Shown here: one piece after another, positions 32,060 to 41,535 of the stretch
Position numbering within the stretch: position 1 is the first letter of the stretch
Layout of the letters: each line of letters begins with the position of its first letter
Source of the DNA: an uncultured Verrucomicrobiota bacterium
GTDB taxonomy: Bacteria; Verrucomicrobiota; Verrucomicrobiia; Verrucomicrobiales; DEV007
Assembly (NCBI GenBank): GCA_902589825.1
Contig: CACIUL010000005.1
Span: 1 to 64,000, forward strand
DNA length: 64,000 nucleotides
Reading direction: 5' to 3'
Notes under the pieces: generated by a model
Seen by the model: only the letters and a program-made list of their open reading frames with translations
Database searches by the model: none
Told to the model about the DNA's origin: nothing
Program-made: the position numbers and the translations under genes

Positions 32060-33124
32060 TTAATCCGGCCGCTTGCCCTGGGGATTGGCGGCATCCGGAT
32101 CTTCTTCCCGCGGGATGCCGGCCCTGGCCAGCGCGGCAGTCGCCCAGCCGGTAGCTGCCATGGAGATAAACTGGTCCTTGCCGTGCGGGTCGCCATTGTC
32201 GAAGAGCTTCTGGATTGGCTTGGAGCGCGACTTCACGAACCATGACCCGTCCTTCTCCTGGGTACGAAGCAGGTAGTTCAGGGCACGCGTGATCGCCCGC
32301 TCCAACTTGGGAGACCGGGCCTCCCCTGCTCTCCCGGCGGCAAGGGCATGCAACGTCAACCCGGTAGCATACGCGTCACTTTCCATGCCGGGTAATTGTG
32401 ACCAGCCACCGTCATCACGCTGCCCCTTGAGAATCGCCTGCCGGGCATCATTCACCCCGGCTGGAGTTCCCCCGAGGGTGAGCAGCGCCTTATACCTGCC
32501 GACATGGTCCTCCTGCGAATGTGGAGTGGATGCAAAGAGCCAGGATCGCGCCTTGTTGCCTGCTGCCTCCACCTTTTTGGCAATGTCTTCTCCCCGGGCA
32601 AAATACTCGGTATAATAAGTAGCCAGGAAAGTGGTGTGGATCCGTGACTCCTCGGAGGGCGGTCGATTGGTCTGCACGTCCCAGTGCCCATCCTCCTTTT
32701 GCTGGTGAAGAATATAGGAGACAAAGGCATCTGAGAATTCATCCTTCGCCTTCTCGCCAAGCTCGAAGACCCACAGGAGATAGGCCGCCGTCAGGCTGCG
32801 CCCGCCAACGGACTTGCCCTTGGCAACCGAATCAAGCCGGTCCTCAAAGCTCTCACGGCTAAACAGTCCCTGCTCGATGAAAAGGTCTTTATCAATTACA
32901 AGGCCGGCATCACTTGCCTCACGCATGGCCAGCATCGGCAGGGTCTGGTGATGACAGGAGAAACAGTTGCGGTTCTCAGGATAATTCCGTGCACCTTTCT
33001 GCACAATGCGCAGCCCTCCCTCAACCGCTCGCCGGACATTTTCCACGGTAAGCTCCTTTTCCCCGGCAATGACCGGTCCCGGCAACACAAGTAAAAAGGC
33101 AAGGACAGGCAATAACTTCACCAT
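32060..33124 (-). CDS. Secreted squalene-cyclase-type repeat protein with CXXCH
   Basis: 354 residues from ATG 33124; signal peptide to about residue 21 (PGPVIAG). NCFSCHHQTLP near residues 53-63 contains CFSCH, a c-type heme attachment motif, followed by an alpha/alpha toroid of prenyltransferase/squalene-cyclase-like repeats (QKEDGHWDVQ, QRDDGGWSQL, QEKDGSWFVK). The catalytic DXDD motif of hopene cyclases is not evident, so terpene cyclisation is doubtful. This FSCHHQT-plus-toroid type occurs in PVC genomes as exported proteins of unknown role. It lies directly upstream of the sulfatase on the same strand. Confidence 0.75.
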   Translation of the reverse strand: MVKLLPVLAFLLVLPGPVIAGEKELTVENVRRAVEGGLRIVQKGARNYPENRNCFSCHHQTLPMLAMREASDAGLVIDKDLFIEQGLFSRESFEDRLDSVAKGKSVGGRSLTAAYLLWVFELGEKAKDEFSDAFVSYILHQQKEDGHWDVQTNRPPSEESRIHTTFLATYYTEYFARGEDIAKKVEAAGNKARSWLFASTPHSQEDHVGRYKALLTLGGTPAGVNDARQAILKGQRDDGGWSQLPGMESDAYATGLTLHALAAGRAGEARSPKLERAITRALNYLLRTQEKDGSWFVKSRSKPIQKLFDNGDPHGKDQFISMAATGWATAALARAGIPREEDPDAANPQGKRPD

Positions 33125-33265
33125 CACTGAACATCCCGCGACTCTGCCGCAAGGTCAACAACGGAGGATACCGATCCCGGAGGACCACTGATAGTTGTTT
33201 TCATTATCGGATTTTTCTGGTATCAATATTGCAATTGATCGCGCGGATTCGGTGCCGTTTTCGTC

Positions 33266-35761
33266 ATGAAACCATCCCTGTTTCTAGTTACCTTACTGTT
33301 CAGCACCACGTTCTGCATCGCGCAGCGCGGTCCGCTCGCGGGATTCAGGTCTGACACCGCCTACCTGATATACTACGGAAACTGGACCGACGAGCAGGCA
33401 GTATTCGCACGCGACCATTACCGCATGGTCATTCTCCACCCCTCTGTCAGCAATGTCACCCCGGCACAGATTGCCACCATCCAGTCCGGCCCTGACAGGA
33501 CAGTAAACACAGAGGATGACGTCCCGGTCCTCGCCTACATCTCGGTCGGGGAGGATGATCGCCCGGGTGGGCCTTTCGCCGGCGATGGAACAGGTCCCAG
33601 GGTCGACCCTCGAAACACGGACAATGACCCACTGGCAGGCATCGCCCCCCTTGGCGACCCATCCCCAGGGGGCACCGGCTTTGCATCCTACTACCTTGAT
33701 GACGGAGTGCTGTCCGATCCCAACAGCACTGCCGGGGACGGGAAGCCCGACCGTAACCGCAACTTCGGGGGCTATTATGTCAATGCAGGGGACCCGGCCT
33801 GGCTGGAAGTCCTTAAAAAAATGACCAAGTCCGGCACCGGGCGCGCAGGACTGGATGAACTGCTCACAAACACGACAGGCAACGGCTACCATTGTGACGG
33901 GCTTCTCCTGGACACCCTCGACACCCCGGCCCCCAACTCCTACGGGGTTACCCAATACGAATGGACAGCCCCAGGCATGCAATCCCTTGTGGGCGGTATC
34001 TCCGCGGCATTCCCGGACAAGATCATCCTCGGCAACCGCGGGCTCTTCTTCTACAACCCGAACCTCAAGCACTACGAGTTCACCCTTCGTCCCTATCTCA
34101 ATCTCCTTCTCTACGAGAGTTATTACACCGACAGCAGTGCATCCGCAGCACCCACGGCATTCTTCGGCGACAACAGGTATAACTTCGCGCCCAAGATCAA
34201 TGCCGAGTCCCAGAGGGCCGATGGGTTCACGGTGCTCTCACTTGGATACACCACCCCCGGTGAACCCGCCAGCCTGTCTGCAGAGGACTTCCTTGAATCC
34301 CAGGGCAAGCAGGGCTGGGCACTTTACCGGACCAACCCGGCGCTGGACAGCACACCGTTTAGCACAGCCGCCGCCGCATGGAACAGCGAAAACCCGGACC
34401 TGAGCGAGCCACTCTGGGACAGCTCCGCCGCGACAAATGCAACCCCGGTCGCTCCCCGGGTTGGGATTCAGGAAGTTGAGGCAGGCAACCGGCAGGTCAC
34501 TGTGCGCTGGGACTTGGCAAGGGACCAGACCGGACCGGTCCGCTACAATATCTACTATTCTGATCAGCCGGACTTCGACTTTGCCTCCGCCATCAAGCTT
34601 GCTGCCATCACGCCGGCAACCCCTGAGAATTACCTGCGCGGAAGCGGCACCGGGCGATTCCCGTTCGAGTTCACCCTCACCGGACTGACCAATGGCATCA
34701 CCTACTCCTTTGCCGTGCGAGCCGAGGATGCCCTCGGCATGGAGGAAACCAACACCGTGGTCCTTGCCGCCACGCCGAAAGGTGCCGTTTCCCACTACCT
34801 CAAGGCTACTGTCGACGGCGACAAAAGCGAATGGGATACCATTCCCGTCTCGCTGAATGACCCAACAGGCGATGGAACCCAGGACATCATCTCGGTCCGC
34901 CTGGCAAACGACACAGACCACCTTTACCTGCTTGTTGAATACGATTCCCTCACCGGAGTAAACACCTTCAACGGGTCACCCAGCACGTTCCTCTCCCTGG
35001 ATACGGATCTGGATACCGGCACGGGATTCGATATCTACGGGCTCGGGCTGATCGGAGCCGACATCGGATGGCAGAACGATTTTCCTTTCAGTCAGGCATC
35101 CGGGATTTTCAATACCAACGCTACCTTCACCGGCGCCGTGGCCATGATATCCCCTTTCAACACCAATGCGCACTTCCAGGAATACGCCATTGGCCGGGAT
35201 GCCACATACAGCATCAACGGATCCCCTGCCCTTAATGTCTTCACCAAGGACTCGGTCAGGGTGGCCTTCTGGACAGATGGCGATCGCCCGGAGTTCTCCG
35301 GGGTCGCCGAGTATCGGTTCGCCCCTGATCCTGAACAAACAACCTATGCCAAATGGAAACGTGCCAGTTTCAGCCCCACGCAATTATCTGACCCGCTCAT
35401 CAGTGGCGACAGGGCTGATCCTGACCGGGACGGGATCCCGGTATTCATGGAATTCGCCTTCGGACTCAATCCCCTGAGCCCTGATAATCGGGCTTTCACA
35501 TCCACCAGCCTTGTCACTGAAGATTCCAGGCAACACCTGACCATTACATTCACCCGGCGCACAGCGAATTCCGGGCTGACCTATTCAGTGGAAAGTTCCT
35601 CCAACCTGCACACCTGGAACGGCGATCCCGGCCAGTTCATCGAGCTTTCCACCAAGCCACTGGAGCCGGGACTCGAGGAAGCCACGATCCGGCTTTCAGC
35701 CGCACTTACCCATTCCACCGAATTTCTCCGGATACGCGTCACCCTGAACGCGTCACCCTGA
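33266..35761 (+). CDS. Secreted GH114-like barrel protein with FN3 and DOMON-like domains
   Basis: 831 residues; signal peptide MKPSLFLVTLLFSTTFCIA. Residues 28-385 resemble the endo-alpha-1,4-polygalactosaminidase (GH114) barrel: LIYYGNWTD, VPVLAYISVGED, GYYVNAGDPAWLEVLKK, HCDGLLLDTLDTP, LLYESYYTD. An FN3 domain follows (about 395-510; NGITYSFAVRAEDALG), then a CBM9/DOMON-like domain (about 515-695; VDGDKSEWDTIPVSLND). A Ca-loop and the YSVESSSNLHTW C-terminal domain end it. It probably attacks amino-sugar exopolysaccharide; the assignment is by pattern only. Confidence 0.75.
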   Translation: MKPSLFLVTLLFSTTFCIAQRGPLAGFRSDTAYLIYYGNWTDEQAVFARDHYRMVILHPSVSNVTPAQIATIQSGPDRTVNTEDDVPVLAYISVGEDDRPGGPFAGDGTGPRVDPRNTDNDPLAGIAPLGDPSPGGTGFASYYLDDGVLSDPNSTAGDGKPDRNRNFGGYYVNAGDPAWLEVLKKMTKSGTGRAGLDELLTNTTGNGYHCDGLLLDTLDTPAPNSYGVTQYEWTAPGMQSLVGGISAAFPDKIILGNRGLFFYNPNLKHYEFTLRPYLNLLLYESYYTDSSASAAPTAFFGDNRYNFAPKINAESQRADGFTVLSLGYTTPGEPASLSAEDFLESQGKQGWALYRTNPALDSTPFSTAAAAWNSENPDLSEPLWDSSAATNATPVAPRVGIQEVEAGNRQVTVRWDLARDQTGPVRYNIYYSDQPDFDFASAIKLAAITPATPENYLRGSGTGRFPFEFTLTGLTNGITYSFAVRAEDALGMEETNTVVLAATPKGAVSHYLKATVDGDKSEWDTIPVSLNDPTGDGTQDIISVRLANDTDHLYLLVEYDSLTGVNTFNGSPSTFLSLDTDLDTGTGFDIYGLGLIGADIGWQNDFPFSQASGIFNTNATFTGAVAMISPFNTNAHFQEYAIGRDATYSINGSPALNVFTKDSVRVAFWTDGDRPEFSGVAEYRFAPDPEQTTYAKWKRASFSPTQLSDPLISGDRADPDRDGIPVFMEFAFGLNPLSPDNRAFTSTSLVTEDSRQHLTITFTRRTANSGLTYSVESSSNLHTWNGDPGQFIELSTKPLEPGLEEATIRLSAALTHSTEFLRIRVTLNASP

Positions 35762-35776
35762 ACTGGGCACAGGGAA

Positions 35777-35790
35777 AGCCTGCAAAGGCT
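35777..35790. terminator. Hairpin between convergent genes
   Basis: AGCCT-GCAA-AGGCT lies in the 45-nt gap between two convergent genes and could serve both. No strong T-run. Confidence 0.4.
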
Positions 35791-35806
35791 CTCCATTGCC
35801 GCAAGC

Positions 35807-36316
35807 TTACTCGAAGGGAGAACGGACAAGCTTATCAAAGGCATCCGCGGTCTGCCCCACCGCATCCCTCGGACCGGTCATCTTGATAAACACGGGACCA
35901 CCGTCAAACTCAATGATTGCCGCACGCATCGCATAACCGGCCTTGGGCACTTTCGCCCCGAATGGCGAGCCGCTCATGAAGGTTCCGGCAGCAGTGACCG
36001 TCGTGATCTTGGCACCCGGAAGCTTTTGCTCCTTCCTCTTGGTTCCCAGCTTCTCCTTGGGTTCCTTGAATTGACCAAGCCAGCGCCCGATGTTGGCCTC
36101 AACACTTCCTCCCACGCCCTTGCCGAAAAAGAACACCACAAGCTCTGCCTCACCCACCTTATACTGCGCCTTGCGCATTCGCGAGCTGGGCTGCTCAGCC
36201 TTCCACTCTGCCGGCACCTTGAAGTTGCGCCCGGCAACCTCAAACCCGGCGGACTTTTTCTGCGCGACAACCACGCCCGTAGTCATCAGGGAAATTATCA
36301 ATACGAAATGTTTCAT
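35807..36316 (-). CDS. Exported hypothetical protein
   Basis: 169 residues; signal peptide MKHFVLIISLMTTGVVVA. The mature part is a single alpha/beta domain with VPAEWKAEQPSSRMRKAQY, VGEAELVVFFFGKGVGGSVEAN and a conserved-looking end, KMTGPRDAVGQTADAFDKLV. This pattern recurs in PVC exported proteins of unknown function that may be lipid- or cargo-binding. No catalytic motif is visible. Confidence 0.62.
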   Translation of the reverse strand: MKHFVLIISLMTTGVVVAQKKSAGFEVAGRNFKVPAEWKAEQPSSRMRKAQYKVGEAELVVFFFGKGVGGSVEANIGRWLGQFKEPKEKLGTKRKEQKLPGAKITTVTAAGTFMSGSPFGAKVPKAGYAMRAAIIEFDGGPVFIKMTGPRDAVGQTADAFDKLVRSPFE

Positions 36317-36486
36317 CTGGCAGGCAATCTAGAAAAAGCACAGGACAATTACAAGCTTATCGATCATCAAAAGAACGTTGCCGGTGCCCTGATATACGAT
36401 TCGTTTGCAAAACGCATCACTTAGAATGTATCATTTCAGGTAAAGCTACATTATCAACTACTTAAGCTGATTAACGACAAGGCACC

Positions 36487-37839
36487 ATGGCAAAATTTCT
36501 TTCCCAGAACTGGCAAATCAACCGTCGCCATGCCTTGAAAGGGCTCGGCGTATCCATGGCACTGCCGCTGCTGGATTGCATGCAACCTCTCCGGGCAGCC
36601 AACAAGGCGTCCCGGCCAAGACGAAGCATTTTCATCTACCTCCCCAACGGGGTGAACACGAATGACTATGAGATCAACGAGGCAGGTGCCGATTATAAAT
36701 TGTCCCGGATTCTTTCGCCGCTTGAAAAACACCGGGCCAATATCACGCCGGTAAGCGGACTGTATCATCCTAATTCCTTTGGGATTGCGCACAAGGCAAC
36801 CCAGACCTGGCTAACCGGTGCAAAGCACGGCCCCGCCGACCGCAATACCATTTCCGTTGATCAACTGATGGCACAGGTCACCGGTCCACAAACGCGCTTC
36901 CCCTCCCTTGAGTTGAGCAACCAGGGGCACCGGCTGGCGGTGAGCGCGGATGGGATCAAGCTTCCCGCCCAGAAAAACCCGGCGGAGGTCTTCAAGGAGT
37001 TGTTCACGGAACCTGCCGGCGGAGTCGACAAGCAGCGTCGAGGACTGAACCGAAAGGAAAGCTTGCTCGACCTGGTCCTCGATGACGCCAAGTCGCTTTC
37101 CGGTAAGCTGGGCAAGGATGACCAGGGACGACTTGACCAGTACCTGACCGCGGTGCGCGAGGTGGAAATCCGCACCAAGCGGGCGGAGGCATGGCTCGAA
37201 ACACCCAGGCCCAAGATCGATCCCGGCATTGCGGGAAAACTCAACCGCAACGTGCCGCTGGAACGGCTCGGGGAATACCTGCGAACCATGTATGACATCG
37301 TGGTTCTGGCCTTTGAGACCGACATGACCCGGGTGGTGACGTTCAATACCGGAAACGAGGGAACCGGGCCTGCCGTTCCGGAAATTGGCGTCAAGCGTGA
37401 CCGTCACTCGCTCTCCCACCACAATGGAAACAAGGAGGCCCTTGAGCAGTTGAGCCGCAGTGACGAGTTCAACGTCCTGCAGTTTGCCTATTTCCTGGAC
37501 CGGCTTTCGGAGGTAAAGGATGGCGCGGGGGCACTGCTCGACTCAACCATGGCCCTCTACGGGAGCGGGCTTTCCTACGGCAACAGTCACGGGACCACCA
37601 GTCTGCCACTGGTCGTGGCAGGAGGATCCGGTCTTGGGATGAAGCATGGCAGCCATGTGGATTACAACCGGCAGGTCAAGGACTTCGGTGGTTACGGCCA
37701 GGGCATCGGGGTCTATCACAGCCCGGTAAATTCCAAGGCGCATTTCAGCAACCTTTTGCTGACCATGGCACAGAAGATGGGAGTGGAAACCGATGCCTTC
37801 GCCGATTCCAACGGCGTGATTTCGGAAGTCCTTGCATGA
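36487..37839 (+). CDS. DUF1552 protein, Tat-exported
   Basis: 450 residues. The N-terminus has a twin-arginine-type start (INRRHALKGLGVSMALPLLD), so it is exported folded. The rest matches DUF1552 of Planctomycetes and Verrucomicrobia: IFIYLPNGVNTNDY, SGLYHP, THSW-type region replaced by THSL-like SHHNG, ALYGSGLSYGNSHG and a C-terminal AQKMGVETDAFADSNG. DUF1552 proteins usually accompany DUF1587/1592/1588/1585 cytochrome proteins, as here (39099-41447), and are thought to form a periplasmic catabolic or redox pair; the reaction is not known. AAGG lies 6 nt upstream of the start as a weak ribosome site. Confidence 0.88.
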   Translation: MAKFLSQNWQINRRHALKGLGVSMALPLLDCMQPLRAANKASRPRRSIFIYLPNGVNTNDYEINEAGADYKLSRILSPLEKHRANITPVSGLYHPNSFGIAHKATQTWLTGAKHGPADRNTISVDQLMAQVTGPQTRFPSLELSNQGHRLAVSADGIKLPAQKNPAEVFKELFTEPAGGVDKQRRGLNRKESLLDLVLDDAKSLSGKLGKDDQGRLDQYLTAVREVEIRTKRAEAWLETPRPKIDPGIAGKLNRNVPLERLGEYLRTMYDIVVLAFETDMTRVVTFNTGNEGTGPAVPEIGVKRDRHSLSHHNGNKEALEQLSRSDEFNVLQFAYFLDRLSEVKDGAGALLDSTMALYGSGLSYGNSHGTTSLPLVVAGGSGLGMKHGSHVDYNRQVKDFGGYGQGIGVYHSPVNSKAHFSNLLLTMAQKMGVETDAFADSNGVISEVLA

Positions 37840-37890
37840 ACGGCCACAGCCCAGCTCACCACCATCAAACCCGCCAATAAGCAAACGGAT

Positions 37891-39102
37891 ATGAAACAGG
37901 TCATTTCCCGCGTCATCGCCGTGATGGCCGTTGGCATCATGCTTCCAGCGATGGATCAAGCTATGGCCCAGGCGGCGCCCGTGGGAGAGAATTCGGTCGC
38001 GACATCGGAGCAACCGAAGGTGGTCAACACCGGCGGTCCTAAACGGGGTGTCTTTCCGGAGAAAGGAGCCGGTATTCATGTGCATGGTGATTTGGTCATC
38101 AGCGATCCGGTCAATCGCCGGGGTGCCCTGCGCGAAAAGCGACACAGTCCGCGGCACTATTTCGCCATGCTTCCCTATGGCATGGTCTGGCATCACGGGG
38201 CGCCGGCGGACATTCGGGATCTGCCGCCTGGTATTCACATGCACGGCCGGTTCCTGCTGCCGATGGAAGGTGAAGAGGAAACGATTCCGCTGACAGAGAA
38301 GCTGCTCAAGAACCATGAAAATCACCGCTACAACCATGCGATCCTGCTGGAGGACGATGTCAGTTTCTATTCGCGACAGGGGCGGTCGTGGAAAGTTCTC
38401 GGGTTTGAGCAGGGTGGCGGCCCCGCTCCCCGACTCAAGCTCTCCGTCGAGCCGGTCGGACCGGAAATTGAGGGCGGCATCAACAAGGCCGCGCTCTTTG
38501 ATATTGATGATTCCACCCGGGTGTGGAAAAACCGGCAACTGGTCAATAAGGACCAGATCAAGGAAGGCATGGACGTCCAGGTCAACCTGACCTGGGGCCC
38601 CTTCGACAGCCTCGCGACCACCGATGTCTGGCTGGACGAAACCAGCTTGCAAGCCAACAGGGAAATACAACGTCAGCGCCATCTGCGAATGATTCGCTCC
38701 CGTTTCCTGCCAGGGTGGATCGATGCGGTCAAAAACAACGACAGCGGAGGCGGCGAGGTCACGGTCACCTTTTTCGGAGGCATGGACCAGGAACTCTATG
38801 ACGACATTCGCAAAAGCCAGAGCCTCAAGATTTGCAATGCGGAAACCACCTTGCGCAGCTGGAATTATCACCAGGAGCATGCCTCACCTGCGACTGTTCT
38901 TGAGAAAAGAGAGCTCAAGGATCCGCCGCTGGGCAGCAGCGGTTTGCAGGTGCGGTTGAAGGTCACACAAATGCTCGATGGGTTCCGCCCCGGCTGGGTC
39001 GTCCGCGTTAAAGGCCCTTGGACCTACGTTCTGCTCCCCTGGGATGAGCATATCAACAGTGCCGAGGCCTATGAGAAATCAAAGAAAATGACCCTGCCAT
39101 GA
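37891..39102 (+). CDS. Exported protein of the DUF1552/DUF1592 locus, unknown
   Basis: 403 residues; signal peptide (1-26, ending AMA). No known domain. Tandem beta-like segments are seen: GIHVHGDLVISDPVNRRG, MLPYGMVWHHGAPAD, VFFGG-type VTFFGGMDQELYDDIRK, and repeated His-rich turns (HVHG, WHHG, HMHG) that could bind metal. It starts 51 nt after the DUF1552 gene and its stop overlaps the start of the DUF1592 gene by 4 nt (ATGA), so the three genes form one transcription and translation unit. Its role is tied to that pair by position only. Confidence 0.72.
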   Translation: MKQVISRVIAVMAVGIMLPAMDQAMAQAAPVGENSVATSEQPKVVNTGGPKRGVFPEKGAGIHVHGDLVISDPVNRRGALREKRHSPRHYFAMLPYGMVWHHGAPADIRDLPPGIHMHGRFLLPMEGEEETIPLTEKLLKNHENHRYNHAILLEDDVSFYSRQGRSWKVLGFEQGGGPAPRLKLSVEPVGPEIEGGINKAALFDIDDSTRVWKNRQLVNKDQIKEGMDVQVNLTWGPFDSLATTDVWLDETSLQANREIQRQRHLRMIRSRFLPGWIDAVKNNDSGGGEVTVTFFGGMDQELYDDIRKSQSLKICNAETTLRSWNYHQEHASPATVLEKRELKDPPLGSSGLQVRLKVTQMLDGFRPGWVVRVKGPWTYVLLPWDEHINSAEAYEKSKKMTLP

Positions 39103-41447
39103 TGCTGACCAGGATAGTCCTTAGCGTGGTCGCGTTCGCTTTGGTCTTACAGCCTGCGAAATCTGCCGACCCATTGGGTGCTGATGCGCAACAATTTATT
39201 AAATCACATTGCATCAAGTGCCATGACGCCAAGAAACAGAAGGGCAAGTTTCGCCTCGACAACCTCTCCGCCGACTTCACCGATCCGCAGATTGCCGAAA
39301 AGTGGAATGAAGTGGTCTTCCGTATCAATGCGGCCGAGATGCCCCCTGAGGATGAGCCTCAGCCATCCGCTGAAGAGATTGGTCGCATGGCTGAATACCT
39401 CACGGGAAAAATTCGTGAGGGGGCAGCATCCCGCATGGCACGGCGTGGCTTGCTGGAACACTACCGGCTGAGCCGCGAAGAATACGCCCACACGGTCTAC
39501 GACCTGCTCGGGGTGGTCTATGACGTCGAGGCACCGGGTGCTTTTAATGAAGATCCGCGCTGGCATGGATTTGATCGAATTGGAGCGATGCTGGCCACGG
39601 CTCCTTCCCATATTGACCGGTATTTCAAAGCCGCGGACACGGTCATCGAACTCGCATCCCTTGGGGGCGAGCCGCCATCACGGGTTCAGCGGAAAGCCGT
39701 CGGAGAAGGGAAACGTTACCTCGCTCAACCAGGTGAAGGCTGGCATTGTTTTGACGTGCGCAAGCCCGGGCGCTACCGGGTAAGGATGCGCTTGAGCAGC
39801 CTGCCTGCATTTACCGGCCGGGCACCGAGGCTGGCACTGTGGCACTATCAACACAAGAAACCCGTCTGGGGAATGTATCTCGTGGCTGAGGAGAGCAAGC
39901 CCGAGACGATTGAATTCGAAATGCTATTCAATCAGGGAGGATACAAGCTTCTCAATTATGCCCGGACCCAAAAGCATCCCAACGGGGCGATCCAGAGATT
40001 CCGGCATGAAGAGGTCGATGCCTCTCAGTCTCTTGCCAGCATGAAAGGCGGCTTTAAATCCGATAAAACGAAAATCGTCGATGAGCTGGGGCGACCCGTG
40101 ATGCCGACCCTGCTTATTGACTGGGTGGAGATCGAGGGGCCCTTGATGACGGAGACCGTGCGAGCCAATAGAAAGGGACTGATGCCGGAAAAGGATGACC
40201 CCCAAGAGGTTCTTGCCTGCCTGAAGCGCTTCGCGCAACGGGCGTGGCGCCGACCAGTAAGCGATGCCGAGATCGATCCGTATATCCAGTTTATTGCGGC
40301 GGAAAAGAAAGCGGGCGAGTCGTTTTCATCCGCCTACAAGTCAGCCCTGTCGGGCATGCTGGTTGCCCGCAGTTTTTTTAATCTCGAGGAAGGATCCCCG
40401 GGCGAGAATCGCCAAAAGGTGAACGATTTTGAACTGGCCAGCCGTCTCTCCTACTTTCTCTGGAGCTCGATGCCGGATGAGGAGCTGTTTGCGGCGGCGC
40501 GTAACGGCGAACTGCGCAAGCCGGGACCACTGGCCAAGGCATTCGACCGAATGATTGCCGATCCCAAGATCGAACGTTTCCTCAATTCCTTTCCGCACCA
40601 GTGGTTACAGCTGCATCGGGTGGGCATGTTTCAACCCGACCCGAATCTCTACCCGGAATACGGACCGTGGCTGGAGGAAAGCATGCTGCTGGAAACAAAG
40701 TCCTACTTTGCGGAAATGTTCCGCAAGAACCTGCCCCTGCGCGAGGCGGTGGATTCCGACTGGACCATGCTGAATAGTCGGCTGGCAGCCCACTACGACC
40801 TGCCGGCGTCTCAGGATCTCGAGATTACCCGGGTGACATTGAAGCCTGAGTCAGGGCGGGGCGGCATCCTGACGCATGCCTCGGTTCTTTCACTGACCTC
40901 CGACGGTACACGGCATCGACCGGTCCATCGTGGCGCCTGGCTTTCCGAGACCATCCTCGCTCGCACCCCGCCACCGCCGCCACCAAACGTGGAGCCCCTT
41001 GAGCCGATTGCATCCGATCAGCCCAAGACCACCATCCGCGCCCAGCTTGAATCCCACGCCACCCAGGCGACCTGTGCCTCCTGTCACGCCAAGATTGATC
41101 CTCTGGGGCTGGCCTTTGAGAATTTTGACGCCATCGGACGGTGGCGAGAAACCGAGAAGGTTGAGGGAGGAACAGGTGAGGATCCTCCGGTCGATGCCTC
41201 GGGGAAACTGCCCGAAGGAAAGGCCTTTTCCGGACCTGCCCAGTTCAAGAAATTACTGGCACAGGATGACAAGCGCCTGGCGAAGGCCTTCGTCGAGCAA
41301 CTGGCGACCTATGCCCTGAGGCGGCTCGTTACCGTGGACGATCAGGAGGAGATCCAAAAAATTGTCTCCTCGACCAAGCCCGGGGGCTATCGCCTGCAGG
41401 ACCTGGTCCGGAGCCTGGTTCTTTCGGACCTGTTCATCAAACGCTGA
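39099..41447 (+). CDS. Secreted multi-DUF cytochrome protein (DUF1587/1592/1588/1585)
   Basis: 782 residues; signal peptide to about residue 22. An N-terminal c-heme domain carries CIKCH (38-42). Then DUF1587 (LLEHYRLSREEYAHTVYDLL), a carbohydrate-binding-like middle part (about 190-330), DUF1595/1592 (RRPVSDAEIDPYIQF, FELASRLSYFLWSSMPDEEL), DUF1588 (GILTHASVLSLTSDGTRHRP) with a second CASCH (659-663), and DUF1585 (VEQLATYALRRLVTVDD). It is a large periplasmic or surface cytochrome, probably working with the DUF1552 protein. Translation is coupled to the preceding gene by a 4-nt overlap. Confidence 0.9.
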   Translation: MMLTRIVLSVVAFALVLQPAKSADPLGADAQQFIKSHCIKCHDAKKQKGKFRLDNLSADFTDPQIAEKWNEVVFRINAAEMPPEDEPQPSAEEIGRMAEYLTGKIREGAASRMARRGLLEHYRLSREEYAHTVYDLLGVVYDVEAPGAFNEDPRWHGFDRIGAMLATAPSHIDRYFKAADTVIELASLGGEPPSRVQRKAVGEGKRYLAQPGEGWHCFDVRKPGRYRVRMRLSSLPAFTGRAPRLALWHYQHKKPVWGMYLVAEESKPETIEFEMLFNQGGYKLLNYARTQKHPNGAIQRFRHEEVDASQSLASMKGGFKSDKTKIVDELGRPVMPTLLIDWVEIEGPLMTETVRANRKGLMPEKDDPQEVLACLKRFAQRAWRRPVSDAEIDPYIQFIAAEKKAGESFSSAYKSALSGMLVARSFFNLEEGSPGENRQKVNDFELASRLSYFLWSSMPDEELFAAARNGELRKPGPLAKAFDRMIADPKIERFLNSFPHQWLQLHRVGMFQPDPNLYPEYGPWLEESMLLETKSYFAEMFRKNLPLREAVDSDWTMLNSRLAAHYDLPASQDLEITRVTLKPESGRGGILTHASVLSLTSDGTRHRPVHRGAWLSETILARTPPPPPPNVEPLEPIASDQPKTTIRAQLESHATQATCASCHAKIDPLGLAFENFDAIGRWRETEKVEGGTGEDPPVDASGKLPEGKAFSGPAQFKKLLAQDDKRLAKAFVEQLATYALRRLVTVDDQEEIQKIVSSTKPGGYRLQDLVRSLVLSDLFIKR

Positions 41448-41535
41448 GGGTGAATCCATTCCTTCCGGGTTTTGCATAAAGGCCTTTTCTCACTTAGAAT
41501 CGGGCAGATTTCCAACCCATACCTGCTTTAAAATA

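Noticed and set aside
33229-33265. Leaderless promoter for the GH114-like gene
   Set aside because: TTGCAA and a related spacer are present, but the -10 position reads TGCCGT, a poor match.
37543-38880. 445-codon minus-strand frame opposite the DUF1552 and neighbouring genes
   Set aside because: It covers two genes that have signal peptides, family matches and coupled starts; the antisense product shows no domain.
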